Positions 17,676 through 26,026 of a DNA stretch of 64,000 bases are shown piece by piece. The notes under the pieces were generated by a model. That model was not told where the DNA came from. It did not search any database and saw only the letters and a list, made by a program, of their open reading frames with translations. The translations under genes and the position numbers were made by a program. The stretch is from Afipia sp. Root123D2 (GTDB taxonomy: Bacteria > Pseudomonadota > Alphaproteobacteria > Rhizobiales > Xanthobacteraceae). How positions within the stretch are numbered: position 1 is the first letter of the stretch; every line of letters starts with the position of its first letter. The stretch lies in the NCBI RefSeq assembly GCF_001425835.1, contig NZ_LMDP01000001.1, forward strand, positions 1,793,838-1,857,837, given 5' to 3'.

Positions 17676-20033
17676 ATGCCCATCGAACCGTCCCGCCTCA
17701 AAATCCTGACGGCCCTTGCGAAGAAGGTGCTGTGGCTGTCGTCGTGGACGATCCACAACGCCAACCACATCCGGCCTGACAGTGATGGCCTCAAGGTGGG
17801 TGGTCACCAGGCCTCATCCGCTTCTCTCGTCACTATCATGTCGGCACTTTATTTTGACGTGCTGAAACCGGAAGACCGCGTCGCGGTAAAGCCGCACGCC
17901 AGCCCGGTGTTTCATGCGATCCAGTATCTGCTGGGCCATCAGACACGCGGGAAACTTGAGAATTTCCGTGGCTTCACGGGTGCACAGTCCTACCCATCCC
18001 GTACCAAGGACACTGATGACGTCGACTTCTCGACTGGTTCTGTCGGCCTCGGCGTCGCGCAGACGGCGTTCGCATCGCTGGTGCAGGACTACGTCAAAGC
18101 CCACGGCTGGATGAAGGATCGCCCCGAGGGGCGCATGATCGCGCTGGTCGGCGACGCCGAACTCGATGAAGGAAACATCTTCGAGGCGCTGCTCGATGGC
18201 TGGAAGCAAGGTCTCCGCAACACCTGGTGGATCATCGACTACAACCGGCAGAGTCTGGATGCCGTGGTCCGCGAGGGTCTCTGGGAAAAGCTGGAGACGA
18301 TGTTCCGCAATTTCGGCTGGGACGTCGTCATCGTCAAATACGGCAAGCTGATGCAGGCTGCTTTTGCCAAGCCCGGCGGCGAGGCGCTGCGGCGCTGGAT
18401 CGACACCTGCCCCAATCAAATGTACGCCGCGCTGTGCTTTCAGGGCGGCGCAGCCTTCCGTAAGCACCTGCGTGACGACATCGGCGATCAGGGGCGGGTG
18501 ACCCGCCTGATCGACAGCTATAGCGACGACGAGTTGCTGGCGCTGATGTCCAATCTCGGCGGCCACGACATGGCGAGCATGCTGGAAGCGTTCGAGGCGA
18601 TCGATCACGACCGGCCGGTGTGCTTCATCGCCTATACGATCAAGGGCGTCGGCTTGCCGTTCCAGGGCCACAAGGACAACCACGCCGGGTTGATGACTGT
18701 CGCGCAGATGGAAACGTTTCGCACGGCACAGAACATCCGGCCGGGTCATGAGTGGGACAGGCTTGAGGGACTTTCCGGAGACGTCAACGCCATCGAAACG
18801 TTTCTTGCCGATGTCCCATTCGCCCGCGAAGGCACGCGACGCCTTGATGCGCCGACATTCGAGGTGCCGGAGCGGCTTGCAGTCACGCTGTCCCCGCGCA
18901 CGTCGACGCAACAAGGCTTCGGCCTGGTCCTTAACGAGCTGGCGCGTAGCAGCGCCCCGATCGCCGATCGCATCGTCACCACCTCACCCGATGTCACCGT
19001 GTCGACCAATCTCGGCGCATGGGTCAACCGGCGTGGCCTGTTCGCGATGGCGGAGAACGCTGACCTGTTCCGCAAGGAGAAAATTCCGTCCACTTTCGCG
19101 TGGGATTTCTCACCGAAGGGCCAGCACATCGAACTCGGCATCGCTGAAATGAACCTGTTCATCATGCTGTCTGCACTCGGCCTGTCGCATTCGATCAACG
19201 GCGAGCGTCTGCTGCCGATCGGCACGCTGTACGACCCTTTCATCCAGCGCGGCCTCGATGCACTGAACTACGCCTGCTATCAGGACGCCCGCTTCATGGT
19301 GGCCGCGACACCTTCGGGCATTACGCTGGCACCGGAAGGCGGCGCGCATCAGTCAATTGCAACGCCTTTGATCGGCATGGCGCAGGACGGCCTCGCCTCG
19401 TTCGAGCCGGCCTTCGTCGATGAACTCGCAGTCATCATGCGCTGGGGCCTTGATCACATGCAGCGTGACGACGGCGGTGCGGTCTATCTGCGGCTATCGA
19501 CGCGAACGCTCGATCAGGTGCAGCGGACGATGACGCCGCAGCTTGAGCGCGACATCACCGAAGGAGCCTACTGGCTGCGCGAACCGGGACCGAACGCTGA
19601 ACTGGTGATCGCGTATACCGGCGCGGTGGCGCCGGAGACGATCGAAGCCACCGGCCTGCTCGGCGAAAGCCGGCGCGACATTGGCCTGTTGGCGATTACG
19701 TCAGCTGACCGGCTGCACTCCGGCTGGACCCATGCGCGCAAGCAGCGGCGCTCCGGCGGCCCGCGCGAACAAAGCCATATCGAGAAACTGCTTGAACCGC
19801 TGTCGCGCAATTGCGGCATCGTCACCGTGATCGACGGGCACCCGGCAACGCTGGGGTGGCTCGGCAGCGTCCACGGTCATCGCGTCGAGGCGCTCGGCGT
19901 CCAGCACTTCGGCCAGACCGGCACCATCGGTGACCTTTATGCTCACTACGGCCTCGACACCAACACCATCATCGACGCCGCCGGCAGCCTGACCTTCGGA
20001 TCGCCGATCCGGCATCGCAAGACGGCGATCTGA
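17676..20033 (+). CDS. Single-chain pyruvate-dehydrogenase-E1-like / transketolase-family TPP enzyme
   Basis: 785 residues. Thiamine-diphosphate enzyme of the homodimeric AceE type: the first domain has GGHQASSASLVTIMSALYFD near residue 45, the TPP-Mg motif GDAELDEGN followed about 25 residues later by WWIIDYNRQSLD (residues 159-197), and YTIKGVGLPFQGHKDNHAG near residue 325; the second, transketolase-like domain begins around residue 410 with the Glu of IELGIAEMNLFIM. It is shorter than AceE (about 887 residues). No E2 or E3 gene is adjacent. The divergent Lrp suggests use of an amino-acid-derived ketoacid. Its stop overlaps the next ATG by one base. Confidence 0.85.
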   Translation: MPIEPSRLKILTALAKKVLWLSSWTIHNANHIRPDSDGLKVGGHQASSASLVTIMSALYFDVLKPEDRVAVKPHASPVFHAIQYLLGHQTRGKLENFRGFTGAQSYPSRTKDTDDVDFSTGSVGLGVAQTAFASLVQDYVKAHGWMKDRPEGRMIALVGDAELDEGNIFEALLDGWKQGLRNTWWIIDYNRQSLDAVVREGLWEKLETMFRNFGWDVVIVKYGKLMQAAFAKPGGEALRRWIDTCPNQMYAALCFQGGAAFRKHLRDDIGDQGRVTRLIDSYSDDELLALMSNLGGHDMASMLEAFEAIDHDRPVCFIAYTIKGVGLPFQGHKDNHAGLMTVAQMETFRTAQNIRPGHEWDRLEGLSGDVNAIETFLADVPFAREGTRRLDAPTFEVPERLAVTLSPRTSTQQGFGLVLNELARSSAPIADRIVTTSPDVTVSTNLGAWVNRRGLFAMAENADLFRKEKIPSTFAWDFSPKGQHIELGIAEMNLFIMLSALGLSHSINGERLLPIGTLYDPFIQRGLDALNYACYQDARFMVAATPSGITLAPEGGAHQSIATPLIGMAQDGLASFEPAFVDELAVIMRWGLDHMQRDDGGAVYLRLSTRTLDQVQRTMTPQLERDITEGAYWLREPGPNAELVIAYTGAVAPETIEATGLLGESRRDIGLLAITSADRLHSGWTHARKQRRSGGPREQSHIEKLLEPLSRNCGIVTVIDGHPATLGWLGSVHGHRVEALGVQHFGQTGTIGDLYAHYGLDTNTIIDAAGSLTFGSPIRHRKTAI

Positions 20034-20734
20034 TGACCGGCGCGGCTTCAACGGTGATTCCGGCAGCTCCCGCGGGTGGAAGCCTGTTCCGGCGCATCGA
20101 TCTGACCACGCTGCAACTGTTCGTCGCGATCTGCGAGGAAGGCAATCTCACACGCGCGGCGACCCGCGAGGCCATTGCGCCGTCTGCTGTCAGCAAGCGC
20201 CTCAATGACCTTGAGGACGTACTCGGCGTCACGTTGTTCGTCCGCCTGTCGAAGGGCATGGCGTTGACGCCGGCCGGTGAGTCCCTGCTGCATCATGCTC
20301 GCGTCACCCTACTGAACGTCGAGAAGATCGCGGTCGAATTGAGCGAGTACTCCAACGGCGTCCGCGGCTATGTCCGGATGCTCGCGAACCTGTCGGCCAT
20401 CGTTCAGTTCCTGCCGGAAGATCTGTCCGGATTTTTCGATGCGCACAAACTTCTCAAGTTCGACCTCCAGGAGCGGCCGAGCGGCCAGGTCGTGCGCGGT
20501 ATCGAGGATGGCATCGCGGACATCAGTATCTGCGCCGGCGAGGTGGAGACGCGCAATCTGGAGACCCTTCATTATCGTCACGACAATCTCGTGGTCGTGA
20601 CGAGGGCCGACCATCCGCTGGCCACGCGCCGGGCGATCGCCTTCGCCGCTTGCGGCTTCAACGATCTGTCCTACTTCAACCGCTGTTTCCGCCGGCGATT
20701 TGGATTGACACCGACTGCGGCGCGCAGACGCTGA
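20033..20734 (+). CDS. Chimeric regulator: LysR N-terminal part fused to an AraC-type C-terminal tail
   Basis: 233 residues, against about 300 for LysR proteins. Residues 18-85 are a normal LysR helix-turn-helix (LTTLQLFVAICEEGNLTRAA, then APSAVSKRLNDLEDVLG and LTPAGESLLHHAR), and residues 95-200 are the start of its effector domain, up to DHPLATRR. After that the reading frame switches to ACGFNDLSYFNRCFRRRFG-LTP, the second helix-turn-helix signature of AraC/XylS proteins. The join falls near 20635-20649 at ATCGCCTTCGCCGCT, which could encode both RRAIAFA of a LysR and EIAFACGF of an AraC protein. The simplest reading is a deletion that fused two genes at a short identical stretch. The product is probably non-functional or a DNA-binding remnant. 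Confidence 0.75.
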   Translation: MTGAASTVIPAAPAGGSLFRRIDLTTLQLFVAICEEGNLTRAATREAIAPSAVSKRLNDLEDVLGVTLFVRLSKGMALTPAGESLLHHARVTLLNVEKIAVELSEYSNGVRGYVRMLANLSAIVQFLPEDLSGFFDAHKLLKFDLQERPSGQVVRGIEDGIADISICAGEVETRNLETLHYRHDNLVVVTRADHPLATRRAIAFAACGFNDLSYFNRCFRRRFGLTPTAARRR

Positions 20735-20902
20735 AACAGAACAACGAATCCGCGCCCTCGATTTCACATCCGTGAAAATAGCCGATCCCGCAAACTTGTC
20801 CGCGCGTCAGCAATCCGGGTGTTACGCTACCAGCGCGCCCCGTTCGCGGCCCGCACTCATATCCAAACAAACCACCAACAAAAACAAAAAGGAGAGCAGA
20901 TC

Positions 20903-22093
20903 TTGTCATCCTGGAAAACATATTCGACAGCAGTTCTGACACTCGCGAGCTTGTCAGTCCTCGCCCCCGCTTCGTCTTACGCGCTGGATGGAGCCATCAA
21001 GCTCGGCAACACCGCGCCTTACAGCGGGCCGGCGTCCGCTTACGGCACGATCTCGGCGGCCGAAGGCGCCTACTTCCAGATGCTCAACGACAAAGGCGGT
21101 ATCAACGGCCACAAGATCGAGTTCATCACTCTCGACGATGCCTACTCGTCGCCGAAAACGGTTGAGCAGACCCGCCGCCTTGTCGAACAGGATGAAGTGC
21201 TGGCGATGTTCAGCTCGGTCGGCACCGCGCCGAACATCGCCGTGCAGAAATATCTCAACGCCAAGAAGGTGCCGCAGATTTTCGTGTCGTCCGGTGCGAG
21301 CCGCTGGAACGACCAGAAGCACTTTCCCTGGACCGTCGGCCTCAATCCAACCTACGAACTCGAAGGCCGCGTCTACGCCAAGTATATTCTGAAGACCAAG
21401 CCTGACGCGAAGATCGCGCTGATCATTCCGAACGAGGATGCCGGCAAGGATTATCTGCGCGGATTCAAGGAAGGCCTCGGCGATCACGCCAATCAACTGG
21501 TGTCCCAGACCACTTACCTGACCACCGATCCGACGATCGACTCGCAGATCGTTACCATGCAGCAGTCCGGCGCGGACGTGTTCTTCGTCGAAGCCACGCC
21601 GAAGTTCGCCGCCATGGCGTTGAAGAAAGTGGCAAGCCTCGGCTGGAAGCCGCTGATGATCCTGCCTGCGGTGTCGAACTCGGTGTCCGCTGTTCTTCAA
21701 CCCGCAGGCCTCGAGAATTCAGTCGGCGTCGTCACCGGGCTTTATCTCAAGGACCCCAACGACAAGGCGCTGGCGGACGATCCCGCAGTCAAGGAATTCC
21801 TTGCCTGGATGAAGAAGTATCGGCCAAACGCCGACACCGGCGATCTCCTGAACGTGCAGGGCTACACTGCCGCGCAGCTGATGGCGCGGGTCCTGACCAA
21901 CTGCAAGGACGATCTCAGCCGCGAAAACATCATCAAGCAGGCAACTCATCTGAAGGACGTCGAGCTGCCGATGATGTTGCCCGGCATCAAGATCAACACC
22001 ACGCCCGAGAATGCGACGCCGATTCAGCAAATGAAGATGGCGCGGTTCGACGGCAAGGCGTGGGTGCTGTTCGGCGACGTGATCGGCGAGTGA
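20903..22093 (+). CDS. Liv-type ABC transporter substrate-binding protein (orphan)
   Basis: 396 residues from TTG 20903, chosen because GGAGAG lies six bases upstream and the product then begins with a clean signal peptide (Ser/Thr/Leu-rich core ending ASSYALDG, cleavage after about residue 27). The upstream ATG at 20819 adds a charged, non-conserved stretch. The mature protein is a periplasmic type-I binding protein: IKLGNTAPYSGPASAYG near residue 32, NDKGGINGHKIEF near residue 60 and SSPKTVEQTRRLVEQDEV near residue 75. No permease or ATPase genes follow; a tRNA and a TRAP operon come next. Ligands of this group are branched or aromatic acids. Confidence 0.85.
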   Translation: MSSWKTYSTAVLTLASLSVLAPASSYALDGAIKLGNTAPYSGPASAYGTISAAEGAYFQMLNDKGGINGHKIEFITLDDAYSSPKTVEQTRRLVEQDEVLAMFSSVGTAPNIAVQKYLNAKKVPQIFVSSGASRWNDQKHFPWTVGLNPTYELEGRVYAKYILKTKPDAKIALIIPNEDAGKDYLRGFKEGLGDHANQLVSQTTYLTTDPTIDSQIVTMQQSGADVFFVEATPKFAAMALKKVASLGWKPLMILPAVSNSVSAVLQPAGLENSVGVVTGLYLKDPNDKALADDPAVKEFLAWMKKYRPNADTGDLLNVQGYTAAQLMARVLTNCKDDLSRENIIKQATHLKDVELPMMLPGIKINTTPENATPIQQMKMARFDGKAWVLFGDVIGE

Positions 22094-22142
22094 TCGCAAA
22101 CGCGGCGGCTTGCATACAGTTACCGTTGACCTGTTGATGGCA

Positions 22143-22171
22143 AAATGGCCGCTCCTCTGGGGCGGCCATTT
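22143..22171 (+). terminator. Hairpin after the binding-protein gene
   Basis: A perfect 10-bp stem, AAATGGCCGC at 22143-22152 with GCGGCCATTT at 22162-22171 and a nine-base loop, 50 bp past the stop codon. A short TTTT follows at 22175. It probably ends transcription of the binding-protein gene before the tRNA. Confidence 0.5.
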
Positions 22172-22317
22172 CGGTTTTGGCGGGCTTTGGCGGCGATTTT
22201 CGCCGGACATGTTGACTTCCCGCGAAGGTCTGGCAAAAGAACGCCATCGGAGCGGATGTTCGCCCAACAGGCGCTCGCTCCCGGCATCCAAAGATCTCTC
22301 TAAGAGATTGAGATCAT

Positions 22318-22391
22318 TGGGGAATAGTTCAATGGTAGAACTGCGGACTCTGACTCCGTCAATCTAGGTTCGAATCCTAGTTCCCCAGCCA
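22318..22391 (+). tRNA. tRNA-Gln (anticodon CTG)
   Basis: A full 74-base cloverleaf including an encoded CCA. Acceptor stem TGGGGAA pairs with TTCCCCA (22381-22387), the D stem is GTTC/GAAC with GG in the loop, and the anticodon stem GCGGA/TCCGT encloses the loop CTCTGAC, giving anticodon CTG for codon CAG. The T arm is CTAGG-TTCGAAT-CCTAG. The discriminator base is G. Confidence 0.97.
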
Positions 22392-22570
22392 GCCCTGCCG
22401 TCCTCCTGACCGCGCCGGCCAGTCCGCTGTAATGTTGCTAATGGGGCCAAACGGTGTCCCGCACCACGACGCGCGATTTTGCGGCTCGCGACCACCCGGC
22501 ACCGCTACCGGACAACATCCAGCCGAAAAACACGTCGCCCTGACGCACCCGGCTCGCCGGACATCCGGAC

Positions 22571-23881
22571 CTAGAGCACCAGCGACGGCAACCAGGTCGC
22601 GAGCCCCGGAAACAGCATGATGATGATCAGGCCGAGGATCAGCACCAGCGTATAGGGCGTGGCCGACTGGTAGATGTCGCCCATGGTGATGCCGGGCGGC
22701 ACGATGCCTTTCAGGTAGAACAGGTTGAATCCGAACGGCGGCGTCTGGTAGCCGATCTCCATATTGATGATGAAGAGAATGCCGAACCAGATCGGATCGA
22801 AGCCGAAGGCGGTGATGATCGGCAGGAACACCGGCAGCGTGATCAGCATGATGCCGACGGGATCGAGCACCATGCCGAGCAGCAGCAGCACGATCTGCAT
22901 GAAGATGATCGTGCCCCATGGTCCGCCGGGAATGTGACCGGCGAGATTCTGGATCAGCGATTGCGCGCCCATGCCCTGATACGCCGCGCTGAAAGAATGC
23001 GCCGCGAACAGGATCCACATGATCATGCCGGTCAGCGTGAAGGTGCGGATAGCGGACTCGCGTAACAGCGCCCAGCTCAACTTGCCATGAACCAGCGCGG
23101 AGATCATCGCGCCGAGCACGCCGCAGGCCGCAGCTTCGGTCGGCGTCGCGATGCCGAACAGGATCGATCCGAGAACCATGGTGACGACCAGCATCGGCAG
23201 CAGCACCGCGCGCAGAGCCGTGAATTTCTCGGCCCAGTCGCCGCGCTGTTCCTTGGGTAACGCCGGTCCAAGTTCCGGCTGCAGCCAGCAGCGGATGAAG
23301 ATGTAGGCGCAGATCATCAGCGCGATCATGATGCCGGGCACAACACCGGCGGCAAACATCTTGCCGACCGAAGCGCCGGTGATCAGCGAATAAAGAATCA
23401 TCAGCACGCTCGGCGGGATCAGGATGCCGAGCCCTCCTCCTGCACTGATGCAGCCGATCGCCAACCGCTTGTCGTAGCCACGCTCGAGCATCGCAGGCAG
23501 CGCGATCGTGCCCATCGTCACCACGGCCGCGCCGCTGATGCCGACCATCGCGGCGAAGATCGTGCAGATCGCAACCGTGCCCATGGCAAGGCCACCGCGC
23601 ACGCCGCCCCACCACAGATGCATCATCCGGTAGAGCGCCTGCGCAACGCCGCTCTGTTCGAGCAGCATCGCCATGTAGACGAACAGCGGGATCGCCACCA
23701 GCGTGAAGCTGTTCATGCTGCCCCACATCTGCGAGGCAACCATATAGAAGGAATCGATTCCCCATGTGAAATAGAGGAAGATGATCGACACGCCGCCCAG
23801 CACGAACGCAAGCGGCAGTCCGAGCATCAAAAAGATCAACAGCGCGCCGAAGAACAGAACCGTGAGAACCCCGATGCTCAA
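22571..23881 (-). CDS. TRAP transporter large permease (DctM family)
   Basis: 436 residues, almost entirely hydrophobic, with about 12-13 membrane segments. It opens SIGVLTVLFFGALLIFLMLG, includes the family segment MVGISGAAVVTMGTIALPAM near residue 112 and GGGLGILIPPSVLMILY near residue 145, and closes GLIIIMLFPGLATWLP. It couples sodium entry to uptake of an organic acid delivered by the periplasmic binding protein. The ATG overlaps the DctQ stop by four bases. The longer reading beginning at 23906 in another frame is a shadow. Confidence 0.92.
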   Translation of the reverse strand: MSIGVLTVLFFGALLIFLMLGLPLAFVLGGVSIIFLYFTWGIDSFYMVASQMWGSMNSFTLVAIPLFVYMAMLLEQSGVAQALYRMMHLWWGGVRGGLAMGTVAICTIFAAMVGISGAAVVTMGTIALPAMLERGYDKRLAIGCISAGGGLGILIPPSVLMILYSLITGASVGKMFAAGVVPGIMIALMICAYIFIRCWLQPELGPALPKEQRGDWAEKFTALRAVLLPMLVVTMVLGSILFGIATPTEAAACGVLGAMISALVHGKLSWALLRESAIRTFTLTGMIMWILFAAHSFSAAYQGMGAQSLIQNLAGHIPGGPWGTIIFMQIVLLLLGMVLDPVGIMLITLPVFLPIITAFGFDPIWFGILFIINMEIGYQTPPFGFNLFYLKGIVPPGITMGDIYQSATPYTLVLILGLIIIMLFPGLATWLPSLVL

Positions 23882-24426
23882 TGGTGTTCTCCCGAGATGC
23901 CTTCAACCTGAAATTCGTTCGCCAGCGAACTGTCGAGCGCGACGCAGATATCCCGCGCGAGCTTGACGATGCCCTGAAGCAGGATCAGGAACGCGCCAAC
24001 CGGGATCATCAGCTTCACCGGCCAGATCGGTGGATTCCATGCCGACTGCGAACGCTCCCAGAACTCCATCGAGTCATAGGCGAGCGAACTGCCGAAATAG
24101 AGCAGCGCGCCGATGAAAAGAAAAAATATCACCGATGTCAGAATATCGATGATCGCCTTGGTCCGCGTCGAAAACCGGGTGTAGATCAGGTCGACGTTGA
24201 CATGGCCGCCGTGAGCCAGGATGTAGCCGCCCGACAGCACGGCGTAGACGCCGAACACCATCTGGGTGAGTTCGCCGGTCCACACCATCGGCGCGCCGAG
24301 GACGTAGCGGAATCCGATTTCGGCAATCAGCAGCACGAAGATCACGAGGATCAGCAGTGCCACCCAGCGCCCGATGAATTCGTTGAGGCGCGTGACGCCA
24401 CGCAACACCGCGATGATCGCCTGCAT
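23878..24426 (-). CDS. TRAP transporter small permease (DctQ family)
   Basis: 182 residues from ATG 24426, which has GGAG nine bases upstream; a longer ATG at 24453 is possible. Four membrane segments are visible, starting WVALLILVIFVLLIAEIGFR, with the conserved WTGELTQMVFGVYAVLSGG near residue 50. It forms the membrane complex with the DctM subunit encoded next. The substrate is defined by the binding protein encoded upstream. Confidence 0.9.
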   Translation of the reverse strand: MQAIIAVLRGVTRLNEFIGRWVALLILVIFVLLIAEIGFRYVLGAPMVWTGELTQMVFGVYAVLSGGYILAHGGHVNVDLIYTRFSTRTKAIIDILTSVIFFLFIGALLYFGSSLAYDSMEFWERSQSAWNPPIWPVKLMIPVGAFLILLQGIVKLARDICVALDSSLANEFQVEGISGEHH

Positions 24427-24498
24427 GGGAATGACTCCGGGGGAAAGCAGCATATCCGCGACCCGGAACGATCCCGGATCGCGGATAACGAATCGGCG

Positions 24499-25536
24499 TC
24501 AGCTCATGTAACCGAGGTCGGCCAGGAATTTCTTCAGGGTCTCGAGCGCCTTGGCGGCATTCGGTCCCTTCTTGCCTTCCTCTTCCCACTGCTTGACCGC
24601 GACCTTGGTCAGGTGGTCCAGCACGTCGGGCGGCAGCTGATTGATGGTCACGCCCTTGCTCTTGGTCACCTTGGCGAGGGTCAACTGCTCAAGATACAGA
24701 TACTCGTTGGTCCGCGCCCAGAACTGCTGTTCGAGCGTATCGTGGACGCATTTCCTGACGTCGGGCTGAAGCTTGTCGAGCGCCTTCTGGTTGATGACAA
24801 AGGCATCGGTGCCGGCGATGTTCAATGCCGGGCGGATGTGATGCTTCGCGACTTCATAGAGTCCCATGCTGTCGGCGCCCTGCACTGCGCCCCAGTGCAC
24901 CGCGTTGATCACGCCGGTCGAAAGCGCCGGATAGATCTCGGGTCCCGGCAGATAGGATGCGGATGCGCCCGCCTCGGTGAGGAAGCGCTGCAACACGCCG
25001 GACGAGCGAATTTTGAGCTTCTTGAAATCGTCGAGCGACTTGACCGGCCCTTTCGCAACCATTTCGGTCGGATAGACCTTGTCGGTCGAATAGAAAACGC
25101 CCTGCGCCGCAACTTCGTCTCGGATCATCTTCTCGAAACCGAGCCGCTGGTGGAAATACGCGGTTTCCCAGACGTTGCGGAACGCGAACGGCAAGCCCGA
25201 TGCGATACCGGCGGTCTGAATCGTTTCCGGAAGATAAGCCGGCGAGATGGTTCCCATCTGGATGATGCCGCGCTTCACGGCCGGAAAAATTTCCTTGGCC
25301 GGGAACAGCGCGCCTGCCTCATGCAACTCAAGAACGAGTTGCCCCTTGGTGCAGGCTTCGATCTTGGTCTTGAGAACACCGAGGCTGTCCTTGAATGAGC
25401 TGCTCGAATTCGGCCAGTGCGATTGCACACGCCACGTCACCTTTTCCTGCGCAGCAGCGATGCTCTGAGAGAGAAACAACGCGGAAGCTGCAGTGACTGC
25501 GAGAGTCGTGATTGCTTTTATCGGATGACGATACAT
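24499..25536 (-). CDS. TRAP transporter substrate-binding protein (DctP family)
   Basis: 345 residues. A signal peptide precedes AAAQEKVTWRVQSHWPNS (cleavage near residue 28). The DctP-type fold is indicated by GQLVLELHEAGALFPAKE near residue 63 and the ligand-binding Arg region KFRSSGV-like (KIRSSGVLQRFLTEAGAS near residue 175). Members of the branch with a similar N-terminus (TWRVQS) bind 2-oxo acids or related organic acids; I cannot name the ligand. It leads the minus-strand TRAP operon, with 72 bp before the DctQ start and a long upstream region containing two inverted repeats. Confidence 0.88.
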   Translation of the reverse strand: MYRHPIKAITTLAVTAASALFLSQSIAAAQEKVTWRVQSHWPNSSSSFKDSLGVLKTKIEACTKGQLVLELHEAGALFPAKEIFPAVKRGIIQMGTISPAYLPETIQTAGIASGLPFAFRNVWETAYFHQRLGFEKMIRDEVAAQGVFYSTDKVYPTEMVAKGPVKSLDDFKKLKIRSSGVLQRFLTEAGASASYLPGPEIYPALSTGVINAVHWGAVQGADSMGLYEVAKHHIRPALNIAGTDAFVINQKALDKLQPDVRKCVHDTLEQQFWARTNEYLYLEQLTLAKVTKSKGVTINQLPPDVLDHLTKVAVKQWEEEGKKGPNAAKALETLKKFLADLGYMS

Positions 25537-26026
25537 CGAGACGGCTCCTTGTTTTTATTGCTTGTTGTTATTTTTCTGTTGCTGATTGATTGAAGCAAGT
25601 TGCACGAGGCGTGCAATGCGAGTCAAACCAGACACGCGCCCTGCGACGAATTGCCGTATCGTCACAGTTCGCAGAGCGAAACCGTTTTTGGAACGATCGT
25701 CGGATTGATTGCGAGATCGCGATCGATGACTTGCGAATTGCTGCAGCATGAACCGCGATCAGATTTCAGCTGGCAATTTCGCGGTCGAGCATTTCGAGTT
25801 TGCGGTTCAGCAAACTCGGATTCCGAGAATCTCGGAGTCCGGCTCAACAAGCTGTCAATGAAAACGAGGAAGTCATGGTTTAGCACGTCATGGCCGGATT
25901 TATTCCGGCCATGACGACTCTCATTCAAGCACCAGACAAGAGCCTGGCATCACCGTTCTTCGAACGACCATGTTTGGCCAGCACCGCACCATGCACGGCA
26001 TACGCACGATGAGATGGTGTTTCGTT
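25537..26026. other. Non-coding region upstream of the TRAP operon
   Basis: No convincing gene in this 490-bp stretch. An AT-rich start (25550-25590) suits the TRAP operon promoter. Two hairpins follow each other: CGAGTTTG at 25795-25802 with CAAACTCG at 25811-25818, and TCCGAGA at 25822-25828 with TCTCGGA at 25830-25836. A GTCATGGCCGGA palindrome sits at 25887-25915. The remaining sequence up to the nitronate monooxygenase stop shows nothing I recognise. Confidence 0.5.
25887..25915. repeat. Extragenic palindrome, family A
   Basis: GTCATGGCCGGA, a five-base spacer TTTAT, then the perfect complement TCCGGCCATGAC. The same unit recurs at 29322-29347, 35059-35087, 38988-39008 and 50194-50219, always between genes. 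Confidence 0.85.

Noticed and set aside
23881-25398. Long plus-strand open frame across the TRAP operon
   Set aside because: Antisense to three well-supported TRAP genes; no family features.
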